64,000 nt of DNA, from positions 79,085 to 143,084 of the forward strand of contig JAHISQ010000115.1 in NCBI GenBank assembly GCA_018818125.1, in the 5' to 3' direction. The translations under genes and the position numbers were made by a program. The notes below the pieces were generated by a model. It ran no database searches, was not told the DNA's origin, and worked only from the letters and a program-made list of their open reading frames with translations. Positions 24,425 to 33,341 of this stretch are shown in pieces; position 1 is the stretch's first letter; every line of letters starts with the position of its first letter. This stretch comes from Candidatus Rifleibacteriota bacterium (GTDB taxonomy: Bacteria; Muiribacteriota; Ozemobacteria; Ozemobacterales; Ozemobacteraceae).

Positions 24425-27118
24425 ATGTTTTTCTATAAGCAATCCATTCGATCAATAAAACTGTTTATCATGGCAATTTCAATACTCACCGTTCTGTTTA
24501 TCACCGGCTGCGGGGGTATCTCAAAAAGCAACACACTCAGCGACGGGCCAAGTCAGACTTATGACGATCTTGAAGCTGGCCAGATCCAGGGAACCATACT
24601 GGCATACGCCAATGGCAACCCATTAAAAGGCGCAGTAATAGAAACTTTCGAGAAACAGGCCGTAGCTGACGAAACCGGACAATACCTGCTTGGGCCGGTT
24701 CCGGCAGGCGACTACCGCGTTATTGCACGCGCCAGCGGCTATGCGCTTGGTGTTAAAGATGACGTAAGAGTGCTGAGCGGTCGCATCACCGAGAGCGTAA
24801 ACTTCAACCTCGCGGCACAAACGGCCGAACATTCCCCTGATTTTTCGGTAATGGCGCTCGTCCCTTCCTTTGGCACTGATGGCGAACTGATAACGGTTTA
24901 TTGCCGGGGTTGTGGCAGCGATAAGGGACAGGTAACCTTTAACGGCAAAGATGCAGCTATAATTGACTGGAACTCACAACGCGACGACCGCATAGTCGTG
25001 CAGGCTCCCGCCGAAGTCGAAACTGGCCCGGTTCGCGTCATCATCAACGGTGAAACTTCTAAAGAAACACAGCCACTCCAGTTTGTCGGCAAACCGGTCA
25101 TTTTGAACGCAGAACCATCAATTGCTCAAGGCGGCCAGCTGATAACCGTATCCGGGCGCAATTTTAATCCTATCGACCGTTTTAATCGAGTTAAACTGAA
25201 AGACATCGACTGTATGGTAACAGCAGTAATTGACGAAAAAACACTGCAAGTGCAGCTACCGGTTAACGCTAAAACTGGTCTGCTGTCAATACGCATCGAA
25301 AGTAACGAATATCAGCTTGATGGCATATCGAGCCAGATCGTGACGATAAAGCCAATCCTCGTGCACATTTCACCGAAGCGGGCAATTCCCGGTGTGCCTC
25401 TGACTCTGTATGGCTACAATTTTGGCGACAATAGAGCCAATGTTAAAGTTCTGTTTGGCACCTACGAAATTTCAATTACCAGCAACGACACTTTTACCGA
25501 CAACAAGATTATCATTAAGGTGCCTGACAATACCATTCTGGCACCTGGTGCGACCATCGCAGTCAAGGTAAAGGTTAACTCTGCCACCAGCAACGCTCTG
25601 AACTTTACCGCATACAATACAACCAACGTTACACTGTCAGCTTATGGCATCTATGATTTCAGTCTCCCGACAGTTTCCAGCGGCGGCACACTGCGTATTA
25701 AATCACTGGCACCTACCGACCGCATAGCTTTCTTAAATGTTCTCTCCGGAGATGGTATACAGGATCTTGACGGCACATTTTACTATAGTTTTACCGGTTA
25801 TCTTGGCGGAAATTTTGATCTGATACCTGTTCTGCCCGGCAACATCAGAGCCTCAACCAGTCTGGCGCGCCAGCCATTAAAAATAAGCAATTCTGTTAAA
25901 GTTGGTCCAAATATCAGAGCAGCTGCAAATTTGCGGACGGCTTTAATTGAGCCAGCTTCAGAGACCATATTGATCTATCTTCGCAACTTTGCCAGCGCCG
26001 ATCCATGGGATTATAACAATGACCAGATCGCAACTGCTACTCTCAAAGCCACAGGCACAAGCACTCTTGTCTATGTAGACATCACCACAACCGGCTTTGC
26101 CGACACAGATGCAACAGCCATTGCAGAAGAATTTGACAGACTTTACGCCAATCTGGCAACCGCGTGCTGGGACGGCCTGGAAAGCTCACGTCAACACCCT
26201 GAAGGCAATGTTGACGGTCAGCCGCGCATTGCCATACTCATTTCACCAACACTTGATGCAATCAGAACCGCGCAAGGCGAAATGCTGGTATGTTACTATG
26301 ATCCACGCGACAAGGATCCGACATTGCCTAATTCAGCGGGCACCGAAATGATTTATGCCAATCCGACCGCATATACCCAGGGGCGCAGCAATTTCTACGG
26401 TTCTCTGGCCCAAACCCTGTCTTCAATGATCTATGACAACCAGAAAAATCCCGAAACGACCGCATGGCAAAGCGCCGGGCTTGGTCTCTTCGCCCGGCAG
26501 GTAGTAGATTATGGTTTCAAACAGAGTGACCAGCGCGTAGTCAGCTATGTTTCACAGTATCTGCAATACCCAGAAACTGTTTCGCTCAACCACTGGCCAG
26601 ATGAGCCCACAAATGCCGATTATGGCATGCAGTATCTGTTCACTCAGTATCTTTTCGATCACTGCGGCGGCTACAACGCTATTCGACTGCTCGAACAAAG
26701 ACGCAACGGTCCTTCTGGCCTTCAGGATGTCGACAACTTTATTGTTCGAACCATTTATAACGACATAGGCATCAGAGATTTCTTTCATAATTTCTGCAAA
26801 GCCCTTTACTGCGACGATCTTGGGCTTATCGACGGCTTTCCCAATTACGACAAAACCAGGCACCAGTTTCCCGGCATCAACCTGCGCGGCAAAATTTCTG
26901 GCATAGAAGGACTGCGCGGCACACTCATGAGCGAAACTCCGGCTACCAGCCGGTCTATACCGGTAAAGGGCTATGGCTGCAGCATTATCGAATACAGTCA
27001 GGGTAATTGGGGCGATCTCGAAGTAACCATCGACGCCACACCCTCGGCCGGAGCCTTTAAAACCTGGGTTATCTACTATTCAGCCGAACAGATCGCCAGC
27101 TCCACCATCGGCCAGTAA
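24425..27118 (+). CDS. lipoprotein with CnaB-like and IPT/TIG domains and an M30-like inactive peptidase domain
   Basis: The frame is open from 24095, but the signal peptide starts at MFFYKQSIR (24425) or MAISILTVLF (24470), with lipobox ITGC; no ribosome binding site helps choose. The ~897-residue product has a CnaB/carboxypeptidase-regulatory-like domain ('KGAVIETFEKQAVADETGQY'). Three IPT/TIG-like domains follow (starting near 'MALVPSFGTDGELITV', 'LNAEPSIAQGGQLITVSG' and 'ISPKRAIPGVPLTLYG'). The C-terminal half resembles hyicolysin-type M30 peptidases ('YGSLAQTLSSMIYDNQKN...', 'VSLNHWPDEPTNADYGMQYL'). Where such enzymes have HEFQH and NEGLA, this one reads QTLSS and SAGLG, so it looks catalytically dead. 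It is anchored in a membrane and faces outward. The M30 relation is my recall of the pattern, not an alignment. Confidence 0.8.
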   Translation: MFFYKQSIRSIKLFIMAISILTVLFITGCGGISKSNTLSDGPSQTYDDLEAGQIQGTILAYANGNPLKGAVIETFEKQAVADETGQYLLGPVPAGDYRVIARASGYALGVKDDVRVLSGRITESVNFNLAAQTAEHSPDFSVMALVPSFGTDGELITVYCRGCGSDKGQVTFNGKDAAIIDWNSQRDDRIVVQAPAEVETGPVRVIINGETSKETQPLQFVGKPVILNAEPSIAQGGQLITVSGRNFNPIDRFNRVKLKDIDCMVTAVIDEKTLQVQLPVNAKTGLLSIRIESNEYQLDGISSQIVTIKPILVHISPKRAIPGVPLTLYGYNFGDNRANVKVLFGTYEISITSNDTFTDNKIIIKVPDNTILAPGATIAVKVKVNSATSNALNFTAYNTTNVTLSAYGIYDFSLPTVSSGGTLRIKSLAPTDRIAFLNVLSGDGIQDLDGTFYYSFTGYLGGNFDLIPVLPGNIRASTSLARQPLKISNSVKVGPNIRAAANLRTALIEPASETILIYLRNFASADPWDYNNDQIATATLKATGTSTLVYVDITTTGFADTDATAIAEEFDRLYANLATACWDGLESSRQHPEGNVDGQPRIAILISPTLDAIRTAQGEMLVCYYDPRDKDPTLPNSAGTEMIYANPTAYTQGRSNFYGSLAQTLSSMIYDNQKNPETTAWQSAGLGLFARQVVDYGFKQSDQRVVSYVSQYLQYPETVSLNHWPDEPTNADYGMQYLFTQYLFDHCGGYNAIRLLEQRRNGPSGLQDVDNFIVRTIYNDIGIRDFFHNFCKALYCDDLGLIDGFPNYDKTRHQFPGINLRGKISGIEGLRGTLMSETPATSRSIPVKGYGCSIIEYSQGNWGDLEVTIDATPSAGAFKTWVIYYSAEQIASSTIGQ

Positions 27119-27127
27119 CCAATATTC

Positions 27128-27568
27128 CTCGCACGGAGCCACAAAGACACGGAGAAGACCTTAAAGTTGGCCGTTGATAAGTCTGGTAATACCGTCCTTC
27201 ATCAGAGCTTCTCCAAAATTAATCAACAAACCCAACTTCAGACCGGCGAGTTTGAGATAAGTTAAAACCTGCTTTTTATGAGCTTTTGAGGCAGACTCGA
27301 CAGATTTTAGTTCAAGAATAACCTTATCTTCAACCAGCATGTCAATCCTGAAACCTTCGTCAAAAACAATGCCTTTGTAAGAGATCTTAACAGGAACCTG
27401 ACGGACAACATTTAGCCCGCATGACTCAAGCTCATGCGCAAGCAGCACCTCGTATACGCTCTCAAGCAATCCTGGACCAAGCTCTTTGTGTATGCGCAGA
27501 GCACAATCAACTACAATCTTACTGATTTCGTTCTCATTCATCTTTGTGCCTCTGTGGCTTTGTGCGAG
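27128..27568. mobile_element. inverted-repeat cassette carrying the GxxExxY gene
   Basis: The left arm (27128-27156, CTCGCACGGAGCCACAAAGA...) and right arm (27542-27568, ...TGGCTTTGTGCGAG) are imperfect inverted repeats, alike at about three quarters of positions. They abut the stop and start of the GxxExxY gene almost exactly. The same arms occur without a gene at 24307-24402 and as a half copy at 8554. That suggests a mobile or mobilised cassette, but no transposase or target duplication is evident. Confidence 0.6.
27161..27541 (-). CDS. GxxExxY protein (PD-(D/E)XK nuclease fold)
   Basis: This 126-residue protein carries the name-giving motif 'GPGLLESVY' at residues ~22-30. It also has a restriction-nuclease-like active-site pattern: 'RIDMLVEDKVILELKS' supplies the Asp, and the E-x-K pair is at ~77-79. 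GxxExxY proteins are widespread in environmental bacteria, often in several copies per genome; their biological role is not established. The length is typical for the family. The gene fills the space between two inverted-repeat arms and sits between two unrelated operons, which points to insertion. The right arm takes the place of a normal ribosome binding site. Confidence 0.92.
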   Translation of the reverse strand: MNENEISKIVVDCALRIHKELGPGLLESVYEVLLAHELESCGLNVVRQVPVKISYKGIVFDEGFRIDMLVEDKVILELKSVESASKAHKKQVLTYLKLAGLKLGLLINFGEALMKDGITRLINGQL

Positions 27569-27580
27569 ACTTTCCTGTTT

Positions 27581-28975
27581 TCAGGCGAGATCGTAGGTTT
27601 TTATTTTGTATTGCAGAGTACCGCGTTTAATCCCGAGCATCTGAGCTGCCTTTGACTGGTTGCCGTCGGCGAGACGCAAGGTGCGACTGACCATTTCCTT
27701 CTCAATCTGCGCGACCATTTCGTCGAGAGTTTTGCCCTGATCGATCTGCTCGGCGATCCAGTCGAACATGCCGCTCGAACTCTCTGGCGCAAAGCCCAGC
27801 TTGACTTCTTCCGGCAGATTTTCGATGTCGATCATGTTGGTTCTGGTAAAGACTGAAGCCCCCTCAATAATGTTCTGCAACTGCCTTACGTTGCCCGGCC
27901 ACTTGAAGTTCTTGAGCGCAGTCATCGCCTTGGGCGTAACCCCTTTGAGCTCTCTACTTGACTTTCCAGCAGCAATTTTCACAAAATGCTCAACCAGCGG
28001 CGGAATATCTTCGATTCGCTCACGCAGCGGTGCCAGCTGTATGTTAACCACGTTAATACGGTAAAACAGGTCTTCTCTAAATTCCCGTCTTTCGATGAGT
28101 TCTTTGAGATCCTTGTGGGTAGCGGCAATTATGCGCACATCGACCTTGATCGGTTTTACTCCGCCAAGGCGCTCAACTTCGCGTTCCTGCAATACTCTAA
28201 GCACCTTGGCCTGGGTATTTAAAGCCATATCACCAATTTCATCGAGAAAAATTGTGCCACCATGAGCGATTTCAAATTTACCGCGTTTCCGGGCGCCAGC
28301 GCCAGTAAACGCACCTTTTTCGTAGCCAAACAGCTCGCTCTCAATAAGATTTTCCGGCAATGCTGCACAGTTAAGGGTTACAAAAGGCCCGCTGGCGCGG
28401 TTGCTCTTGCGCTGAATCGCTTCGGCGACCAGTTCCTTGCCAGTGCCTGATTCGCCCTGAATCAATACAGTAATATCACTTTTGGCGACCTGTTCAATCT
28501 TTTCCTTGACCAGGCTGGTTGGCTGAGATTCGCCGATAATACGATCAGCCGCCGGCTCAACCAGAAAACGTTCTTCGAGACTCTTCTTTTCATAAGCCAG
28601 GCTGAAACGTTCGCATGCCTTGGCAACAATAACTCTCATCTCATCAATGTCAAAAGGCTTGGAAAAGTAATCGTATGCTCCCTGCTTCATTGCTTCAATC
28701 GCAAGCTTTTCAGAGCCATAAGCCGTCATCAGAATAAAGACAGCTTCGGGGTCAATCTGCTTTACCTGCTTCAAAAATTCCATACCACTCATACCTGGCA
28801 TATTGTAGTCAGAAATAATTACCTGAAAAGCGCCAGGTTCAAAAAACTTGAGTGCTTCACTCGGGTTCTCAGCCGACTTGACCTGATAACCTTCTTTGCT
28901 CAGAGCAGCTTTAAGACTGAACAGAATGGATTTTTCGTCATCAACTATCAGAATGTTATGTGATTTGAACAGCAT
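27581..28975 (-). CDS. NtrC/AtoC-family sigma54-dependent response regulator
   Basis: This 464-residue cytosolic transcription activator has three domains. The receiver (1-125) has the phospho-acceptor D56 ('ISDYNMPGMSG'), conserved T84 and K106. The sigma54-interacting AAA+ domain (~145-380) has Walker A 'GESGTGKE' (174-181), the GAFTGA loop (221-226) and Walker B 'FLDEIGD' (243-249). A Fis-type helix-turn-helix (~424-462, 'GNQSKAAQMLGIKRGTLQYK') completes it. It should drive sigma54 promoters when phosphorylated. The cognate kinase gene ends 7 nt upstream and the two are in one operon with a solute-binding-like protein. Likely targets include the nearby pilin operons, but that is inference. 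Confidence 0.95.
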   Translation of the reverse strand: MLFKSHNILIVDDEKSILFSLKAALSKEGYQVKSAENPSEALKFFEPGAFQVIISDYNMPGMSGMEFLKQVKQIDPEAVFILMTAYGSEKLAIEAMKQGAYDYFSKPFDIDEMRVIVAKACERFSLAYEKKSLEERFLVEPAADRIIGESQPTSLVKEKIEQVAKSDITVLIQGESGTGKELVAEAIQRKSNRASGPFVTLNCAALPENLIESELFGYEKGAFTGAGARKRGKFEIAHGGTIFLDEIGDMALNTQAKVLRVLQEREVERLGGVKPIKVDVRIIAATHKDLKELIERREFREDLFYRINVVNIQLAPLRERIEDIPPLVEHFVKIAAGKSSRELKGVTPKAMTALKNFKWPGNVRQLQNIIEGASVFTRTNMIDIENLPEEVKLGFAPESSSGMFDWIAEQIDQGKTLDEMVAQIEKEMVSRTLRLADGNQSKAAQMLGIKRGTLQYKIKTYDLA

Positions 28976-28982
28976 CTATGCA

Positions 28983-31106
28983 TCATCCTTCCTGCCGGCC
29001 CGGCAAGTAAAACTTGAATTTCGTACCTCTGCCAGCTGCACTAGTGACTTCAATTTTTCCTCCGTGCAGATCTACTATCTTTTTAACTATTGCCAGACCC
29101 AGCCCGGTGCCACGCTGGCGCGTGGTGAAAAAAGGCTCAAAAATTCTGCCGGTTGTCTCTTCTGGCATTCCACAACCGTTATCTTCGACTTCGAAAACAG
29201 TCCAGAGACTGTCCTCTTCTTTGAACGCCCGGATAAATACTTTGCCGCCCTTTTCCATGGACTGAATAGCATTAACGATAAGGTTCAAGAATACCTGTTT
29301 GATCTTTTCCGGGTCAACAAATACCTTGAGTTCATCCTGATAATCAGACTCAAGCGCAACTTGATGCCGGTCTGATTCATGGCGAACCAACGCCAGCACT
29401 GGCTTGATCACCTCTGCAAATGCTATTTCGCAAAAGCTTGATCCTTCAGGCCTGGCATACTTAAGCAGCTGCTCAACCACTCCATTCAAGCGGTTTACCT
29501 CGCTGACGATAACGTCGATATACTCGCGGCGGCTGTCGTCAATTTCGGTTTCTTCCTGCAGAAGCTGACCAAGAGTCTTGATCGATGCGAGCGGATTCTT
29601 GATTTCATGCGCGACGCTGGCAGCGAGTTGCCCGATCGAACTGAGCTTATCAGCATGATAAAGCTGCTGCTCAATGATTTTGCGCTGAGTGATGTTGGTA
29701 AGAGTCAAAATAATACCGTATGGCTTTTTGTCATTACCGAGCAAAGTCGAAAAGCTACCCTGCAAAACCTTTGTGCCGGCATATTCACCCTGTTCGAACT
29801 CAATGTCGAACTGGCGATCGTATTCCGGGTCGCCAACACGTCGCAAAGCAGCCAGCATATCGAGCCGCGATTGCGGCTTTAGCTTTTTAACAAAGCTGCG
29901 TAACGACAGGCCCTCAAGCTCGGGGTAAAACTCACTAAGTTCCTGTGTGGCCGCATTATTGGCGGTTTCGATATGACCCCGCAAATTCCAGGTGATAACA
30001 CAGGTACGCAGACTGCCAAGTATGTTCTGAATGTAGTTGGCAAGCTTTTCTATGCGCTCTATATAGTGCTGCAGACGGTCCTGATTCTGCTTAAGGTTGC
30101 TGGCCATGCGATTGAATGAACGTGCCAGATTGCCAAGCTCATCACTGCTGACCGACGAAATCTGAAAACTTAAATCACCTTCAGCAATAATATTGGCGCC
30201 ATCACGAATCTGCCTGATTCGTGAAATAAGAACTTTCTCTGAAAAAATTATCGACAACAACAGAGTCGCAATCAAAATCCAGGCAGTTACACTGAAATTC
30301 TGCCATTGCGCCTCTTCAACCAAAGACAGCATTTTTTCCTGCGACACCGCCAGATAGATCAGTACCGGATCATTTTCAACGGTTTTTTCGATAATCACAC
30401 GGCCAATAGAAAAAACTGTCATACCTAATTTCAGGGTAAAAATGTCTTCCTTGCGGTCATTATTGCGAAAGTGCTCAAGTGCGAGCTCCTGGCGACTGCT
30501 CCCAGGCAGAGAAGAAGCGAGCAGCTTCTCCTTAACCGCCATTGAAACTTCAGCCTGCAGATTACGCGCCATGCGTTTGAGGCGAGTATCATCAATTTTG
30601 CGCCGCAACGCCAGACGGCCAATAAATTCGCCAAGTTTATGAACAGGCACCTCTGATCTCACAAACAACGCACCATCAACTTCCTGCAGCGTTACCCACG
30701 ATAGATTTTGCAGGGTATCGTGACGGTTGATTGGTGGCCCCCGCCGACTTGCATATTGATTGCTCGACACTATCTGGCCGCTGACCAGAGTCATCTCAAG
30801 GTCGTAAAAACCGGTTTTCGAGATCAGGCGCTCCACCTCATGCTGCAACATGTTATTGAGACCATAGGTTGAATAGTTGATGATCTTTTCAGACTCGGAG
30901 TAAAGAATTGCGTTGTTGAGCAGCAGATTCTTTTCTGAGTCCCAATATGATTTTATCGAGGCAAGCAACAATTCGATACGCTGTTGAAATATCTCACGAG
31001 TCTTTTCCTGGATCAGTCTGGTCGAGCTTTCATTGATAATCAGCGCGAGACTGCTGATCAAAATAAACAACAGTGAAATTACTTTGATGCGCAAGGATAT
31101 ATACAT
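28983..31106 (-). CDS. membrane sensor histidine kinase (HAMP-PAS-HisKA-HATPase)
   Basis: The 707-residue kinase has a membrane helix near residues 8-28, a ~240-residue extracytoplasmic sensor region and a second helix around 270-293. A HAMP linker follows ('ANIIAEGDLSFQISSVSSDE'), then a PAS domain, HisKA with the phospho-acceptor in 'SVAHEIKNPLASIKTL', and HATPase_c with 'NLIVNAIQSME', 'DNGCGMPEE' and 'GTGLGLAIVKKIV'. It phosphorylates the NtrC-type regulator encoded 7 nt downstream. Its start codon overlaps the stop of the upstream solute-binding-like gene as TAATG, so the three are translationally coupled. The signal sensed is unknown; the upstream protein may present it. Confidence 0.95.
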   Translation of the reverse strand: MYISLRIKVISLLFILISSLALIINESSTRLIQEKTREIFQQRIELLLASIKSYWDSEKNLLLNNAILYSESEKIINYSTYGLNNMLQHEVERLISKTGFYDLEMTLVSGQIVSSNQYASRRGPPINRHDTLQNLSWVTLQEVDGALFVRSEVPVHKLGEFIGRLALRRKIDDTRLKRMARNLQAEVSMAVKEKLLASSLPGSSRQELALEHFRNNDRKEDIFTLKLGMTVFSIGRVIIEKTVENDPVLIYLAVSQEKMLSLVEEAQWQNFSVTAWILIATLLLSIIFSEKVLISRIRQIRDGANIIAEGDLSFQISSVSSDELGNLARSFNRMASNLKQNQDRLQHYIERIEKLANYIQNILGSLRTCVITWNLRGHIETANNAATQELSEFYPELEGLSLRSFVKKLKPQSRLDMLAALRRVGDPEYDRQFDIEFEQGEYAGTKVLQGSFSTLLGNDKKPYGIILTLTNITQRKIIEQQLYHADKLSSIGQLAASVAHEIKNPLASIKTLGQLLQEETEIDDSRREYIDVIVSEVNRLNGVVEQLLKYARPEGSSFCEIAFAEVIKPVLALVRHESDRHQVALESDYQDELKVFVDPEKIKQVFLNLIVNAIQSMEKGGKVFIRAFKEEDSLWTVFEVEDNGCGMPEETTGRIFEPFFTTRQRGTGLGLAIVKKIVDLHGGKIEVTSAAGRGTKFKFYLPGRQEG

Positions 31107-32068
31107 TATAAATCACCCATTATCAGCGCATCATACTTATCGTTCGACTTTTTCTCAATCCATTCAATGTCGGCAGGGTAGTCAAGATCGATAAAACGCT
31201 CATCTGCAGAATGGCAATCGTTGTCTGCCGGGGTAAAACCAGCAGCAGCTGGAACATACAAACAGAGTCTTATCCGCAAATATCTTTTATTATCAAAGGC
31301 CGGAAACGGCAAAAGACGAACCTTGCCCATATTCTGCCGGCACAGTCTCTCATCATCAATATATTCGGCGGGAACCCAGTGTGAAACAAACATGGAGTCA
31401 GCGGCAGCAAAAACGTCCATGGCAAGCCCCAGATCGGCCTCCAGCGAAAAAGGGTTCAAGAAATGTTCTTCGATGGCACGGTAAAGGAATGCGATAGAAT
31501 CGCGTCGGCGCCAGAAGGTCAATGTCGGTGAATTGGTTGCATGAATCGATGAACTGGCCACTTCTGCGAAGAGTATGTCAAAATTTCGCAGGGTAACCCT
31601 CGAACTCAGCGATTCAAACCAGGGAAAACTATCAGGCGACTGCTTCTTAAGACCCTGCAATAATGTTGCAAACTGCTCTCCGCTAAGAGTTCCTGTTATC
31701 GGGAGATCGGGCACCCTGAGATTGGCAGCTAGAACCCACACAAGATCCAGATGGGTATTGGCCTCCACATAATTTTCCGGTATTAATGATTTATCCATCC
31801 CATGTTCCTGTAAGATAAAACTACCAGAGGCTTCTTTGCCAATAATCCTGTTATCGTCAACAGGTTGCAAAATTATAGTGCCATGAGCTTCAAGTTTTTG
31901 CATCAGTGTGCGCCTTAACATATCGAGTAAAGCTGGCGTAAATTCAAGGCGAGAGCTTAAAAACACTCGAGTTGCGGCTGGCAGCGTTGTTGCTGCCAAC
32001 TGCAGCAATAGAAGCAGCAGCGCTACAGCTGATTTGTTGATCAGCACCTTATTATTAATCTCTTTCAT
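31106..32068 (-). CDS. exported solute-binding-like protein coupled to the kinase
   Basis: The 320-residue product has a Sec signal peptide with a run of leucines ('SAVALLLLLLQLAATTLPAA'). The mature part lacks clear family motifs, but its alternating alpha/beta character resembles a periplasmic substrate-binding protein, for example 'TRVFLSSRLEFTPALLDMLR', 'LDLVWVLAANLRVPDLP' and 'FDILFAEVASSSIHA'. The stop overlaps the start of the histidine kinase (TAATG at 31104-31108), so a role in presenting a ligand or load signal to the kinase sensor domain is plausible. A weak promoter, TTGTGT-N16-TAAAAT, lies at 32101-32128 on the minus strand. The function is inferred from context only. Confidence 0.65.
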   Translation of the reverse strand: MKEINNKVLINKSAVALLLLLLQLAATTLPAATRVFLSSRLEFTPALLDMLRRTLMQKLEAHGTIILQPVDDNRIIGKEASGSFILQEHGMDKSLIPENYVEANTHLDLVWVLAANLRVPDLPITGTLSGEQFATLLQGLKKQSPDSFPWFESLSSRVTLRNFDILFAEVASSSIHATNSPTLTFWRRRDSIAFLYRAIEEHFLNPFSLEADLGLAMDVFAAADSMFVSHWVPAEYIDDERLCRQNMGKVRLLPFPAFDNKRYLRIRLCLYVPAAAGFTPADNDCHSADERFIDLDYPADIEWIEKKSNDKYDALIMGDL

Positions 32069-32171
32069 GTTTGCAGCATCTTAGCATCAGCCTGTGCCAT
32101 ATTTTAACCATCATCCAAAAACACACAATCATACCAGATATAAGAAAAACATGAATCACTAACTTCATGTA

Positions 32172-32177
32172 TATAAT
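32172..32177 (+). promoter_or_regulatory. -10 element for the polysaccharide deacetylase gene
   Basis: A perfect TATAAT lies at 32172-32177, giving a short leader with AGAGG before the ATG at 32209. The -35 is weak. This placement argues against the upstream in-frame ATG at 32167. Confidence 0.5.
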
Positions 32178-32208
32178 GACTTGTATTTATTTTGTCGATA
32201 GCAGAGGC

Positions 32209-33234
32209 ATGAGAACTAAACTTATCGCTATTTGCAAATATGCATGCCTCGTGCTCTTTATGTTCACAGCGTTGCAGCTGCCAGCCAGCAACCTTATGAG
32301 CAAAGACACCGAAGCGGTCAGCGAATATTACGAAGCCGATCGCAACGCCCTTGCAAAACAGCTTAACCCGGAAGAAGAGCTGGTCAACGACACTATAAGC
32401 AACTTTGACAATTATTATGGGCGACCACAGCTGGTAAAAATGCTCAGCAACACCCGTCAGATAGTGCTCACCTTCGATGATGGTCCACACCCGCGAACCA
32501 CCCCCAAAGTACTTGAAATTCTGCGCCGGCGCCATGTAAAGGCAATTTTTTTTGTACTCGGACTTCAGGCTGCAAAATATCCTGCGCTGGTCAAACAGAT
32601 TCATGACGAAGGCCATCTGATCGGCAACCACTCATACGGCCACAAAAATCTCGCCCAGCTTAGCGACGAAAAGTTGCGCGAAGAACTTACGCGCACCAGT
32701 CGCCTTATCGAAAGCATAACCGGACAAAAACCAGTGTATCTAAGGCCTCCCTACGGCGCCATGAACCGCAAGGTCATAAAAGTCGCACAGCAGGAAGGCA
32801 TGAATATTATGCTCTGGACAGTTGACCCCAAAGACTGGTTACAGAAAAATGAAGCCAGCATATTGCACAACACCGAGCGTCAGCTCGGTATGACCAGCGG
32901 CAAGTTACACGGCGGCGCCCTGCTGTTGCACGACATTTATCCCTCGACCGTCAGAGCGCTCGAACCTCTGCTTGATCGTCTGGCAGCACATGAATTCAGA
33001 ATCACCAGTATTGACAATCTCAATACTGACTCCAATAAATTCTGGGCGGCAGCTCAGCCCCGGATTCTAAGAAGCGCCAGATTTCATCACCACTTCGATC
33101 CAGATCTCTCCGGCAACAATGCGTTGATAAGTCTTTTAAAGCCGCAGCAGAAAAACAGCAGGTCGGCAATAGCCATGCTCAAAGCACACAAAAACGGTGC
33201 TCTTCTTGCTTACCTGCTCAACACCGCCAGCTGA
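32209..33234 (+). CDS. exported polysaccharide deacetylase (NodB homology, CE4)
   Basis: The product is 341 residues from the ATG at 32209, chosen because AGAGG precedes it and a clean signal peptide follows (MRTKLIAICKYACLVLFMFT). CE4 motifs are present: 'TFDDGPHP' (D90/D91), 'HSYGH' (H141, H145, metal ligands), 'RPPYG', 'WTVDPKDW' and 'LLLHD' with the catalytic His near 241. The enzyme should remove N-acetyl groups from a periplasmic or surface polysaccharide such as peptidoglycan or an exopolysaccharide. The ~75 residues before the domain and ~80 after it are not conserved motifs. It stands alone between divergent operons and is followed by the glycosidase-like gene in the same direction. 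Confidence 0.95.
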   Translation: MRTKLIAICKYACLVLFMFTALQLPASNLMSKDTEAVSEYYEADRNALAKQLNPEEELVNDTISNFDNYYGRPQLVKMLSNTRQIVLTFDDGPHPRTTPKVLEILRRRHVKAIFFVLGLQAAKYPALVKQIHDEGHLIGNHSYGHKNLAQLSDEKLREELTRTSRLIESITGQKPVYLRPPYGAMNRKVIKVAQQEGMNIMLWTVDPKDWLQKNEASILHNTERQLGMTSGKLHGGALLLHDIYPSTVRALEPLLDRLAAHEFRITSIDNLNTDSNKFWAAAQPRILRSARFHHHFDPDLSGNNALISLLKPQQKNSRSAIAMLKAHKNGALLAYLLNTAS

Positions 33235-33341
33235 CAAGCCTTCCGCACCAATAATCCGATTTTTCAGGTGTTGTCGTAAAGTTAAGCTTCTCATGTTAAT
33301 CTGAAATATGGTCATGGGTTTTAACTTAACGGGAGGCACTT

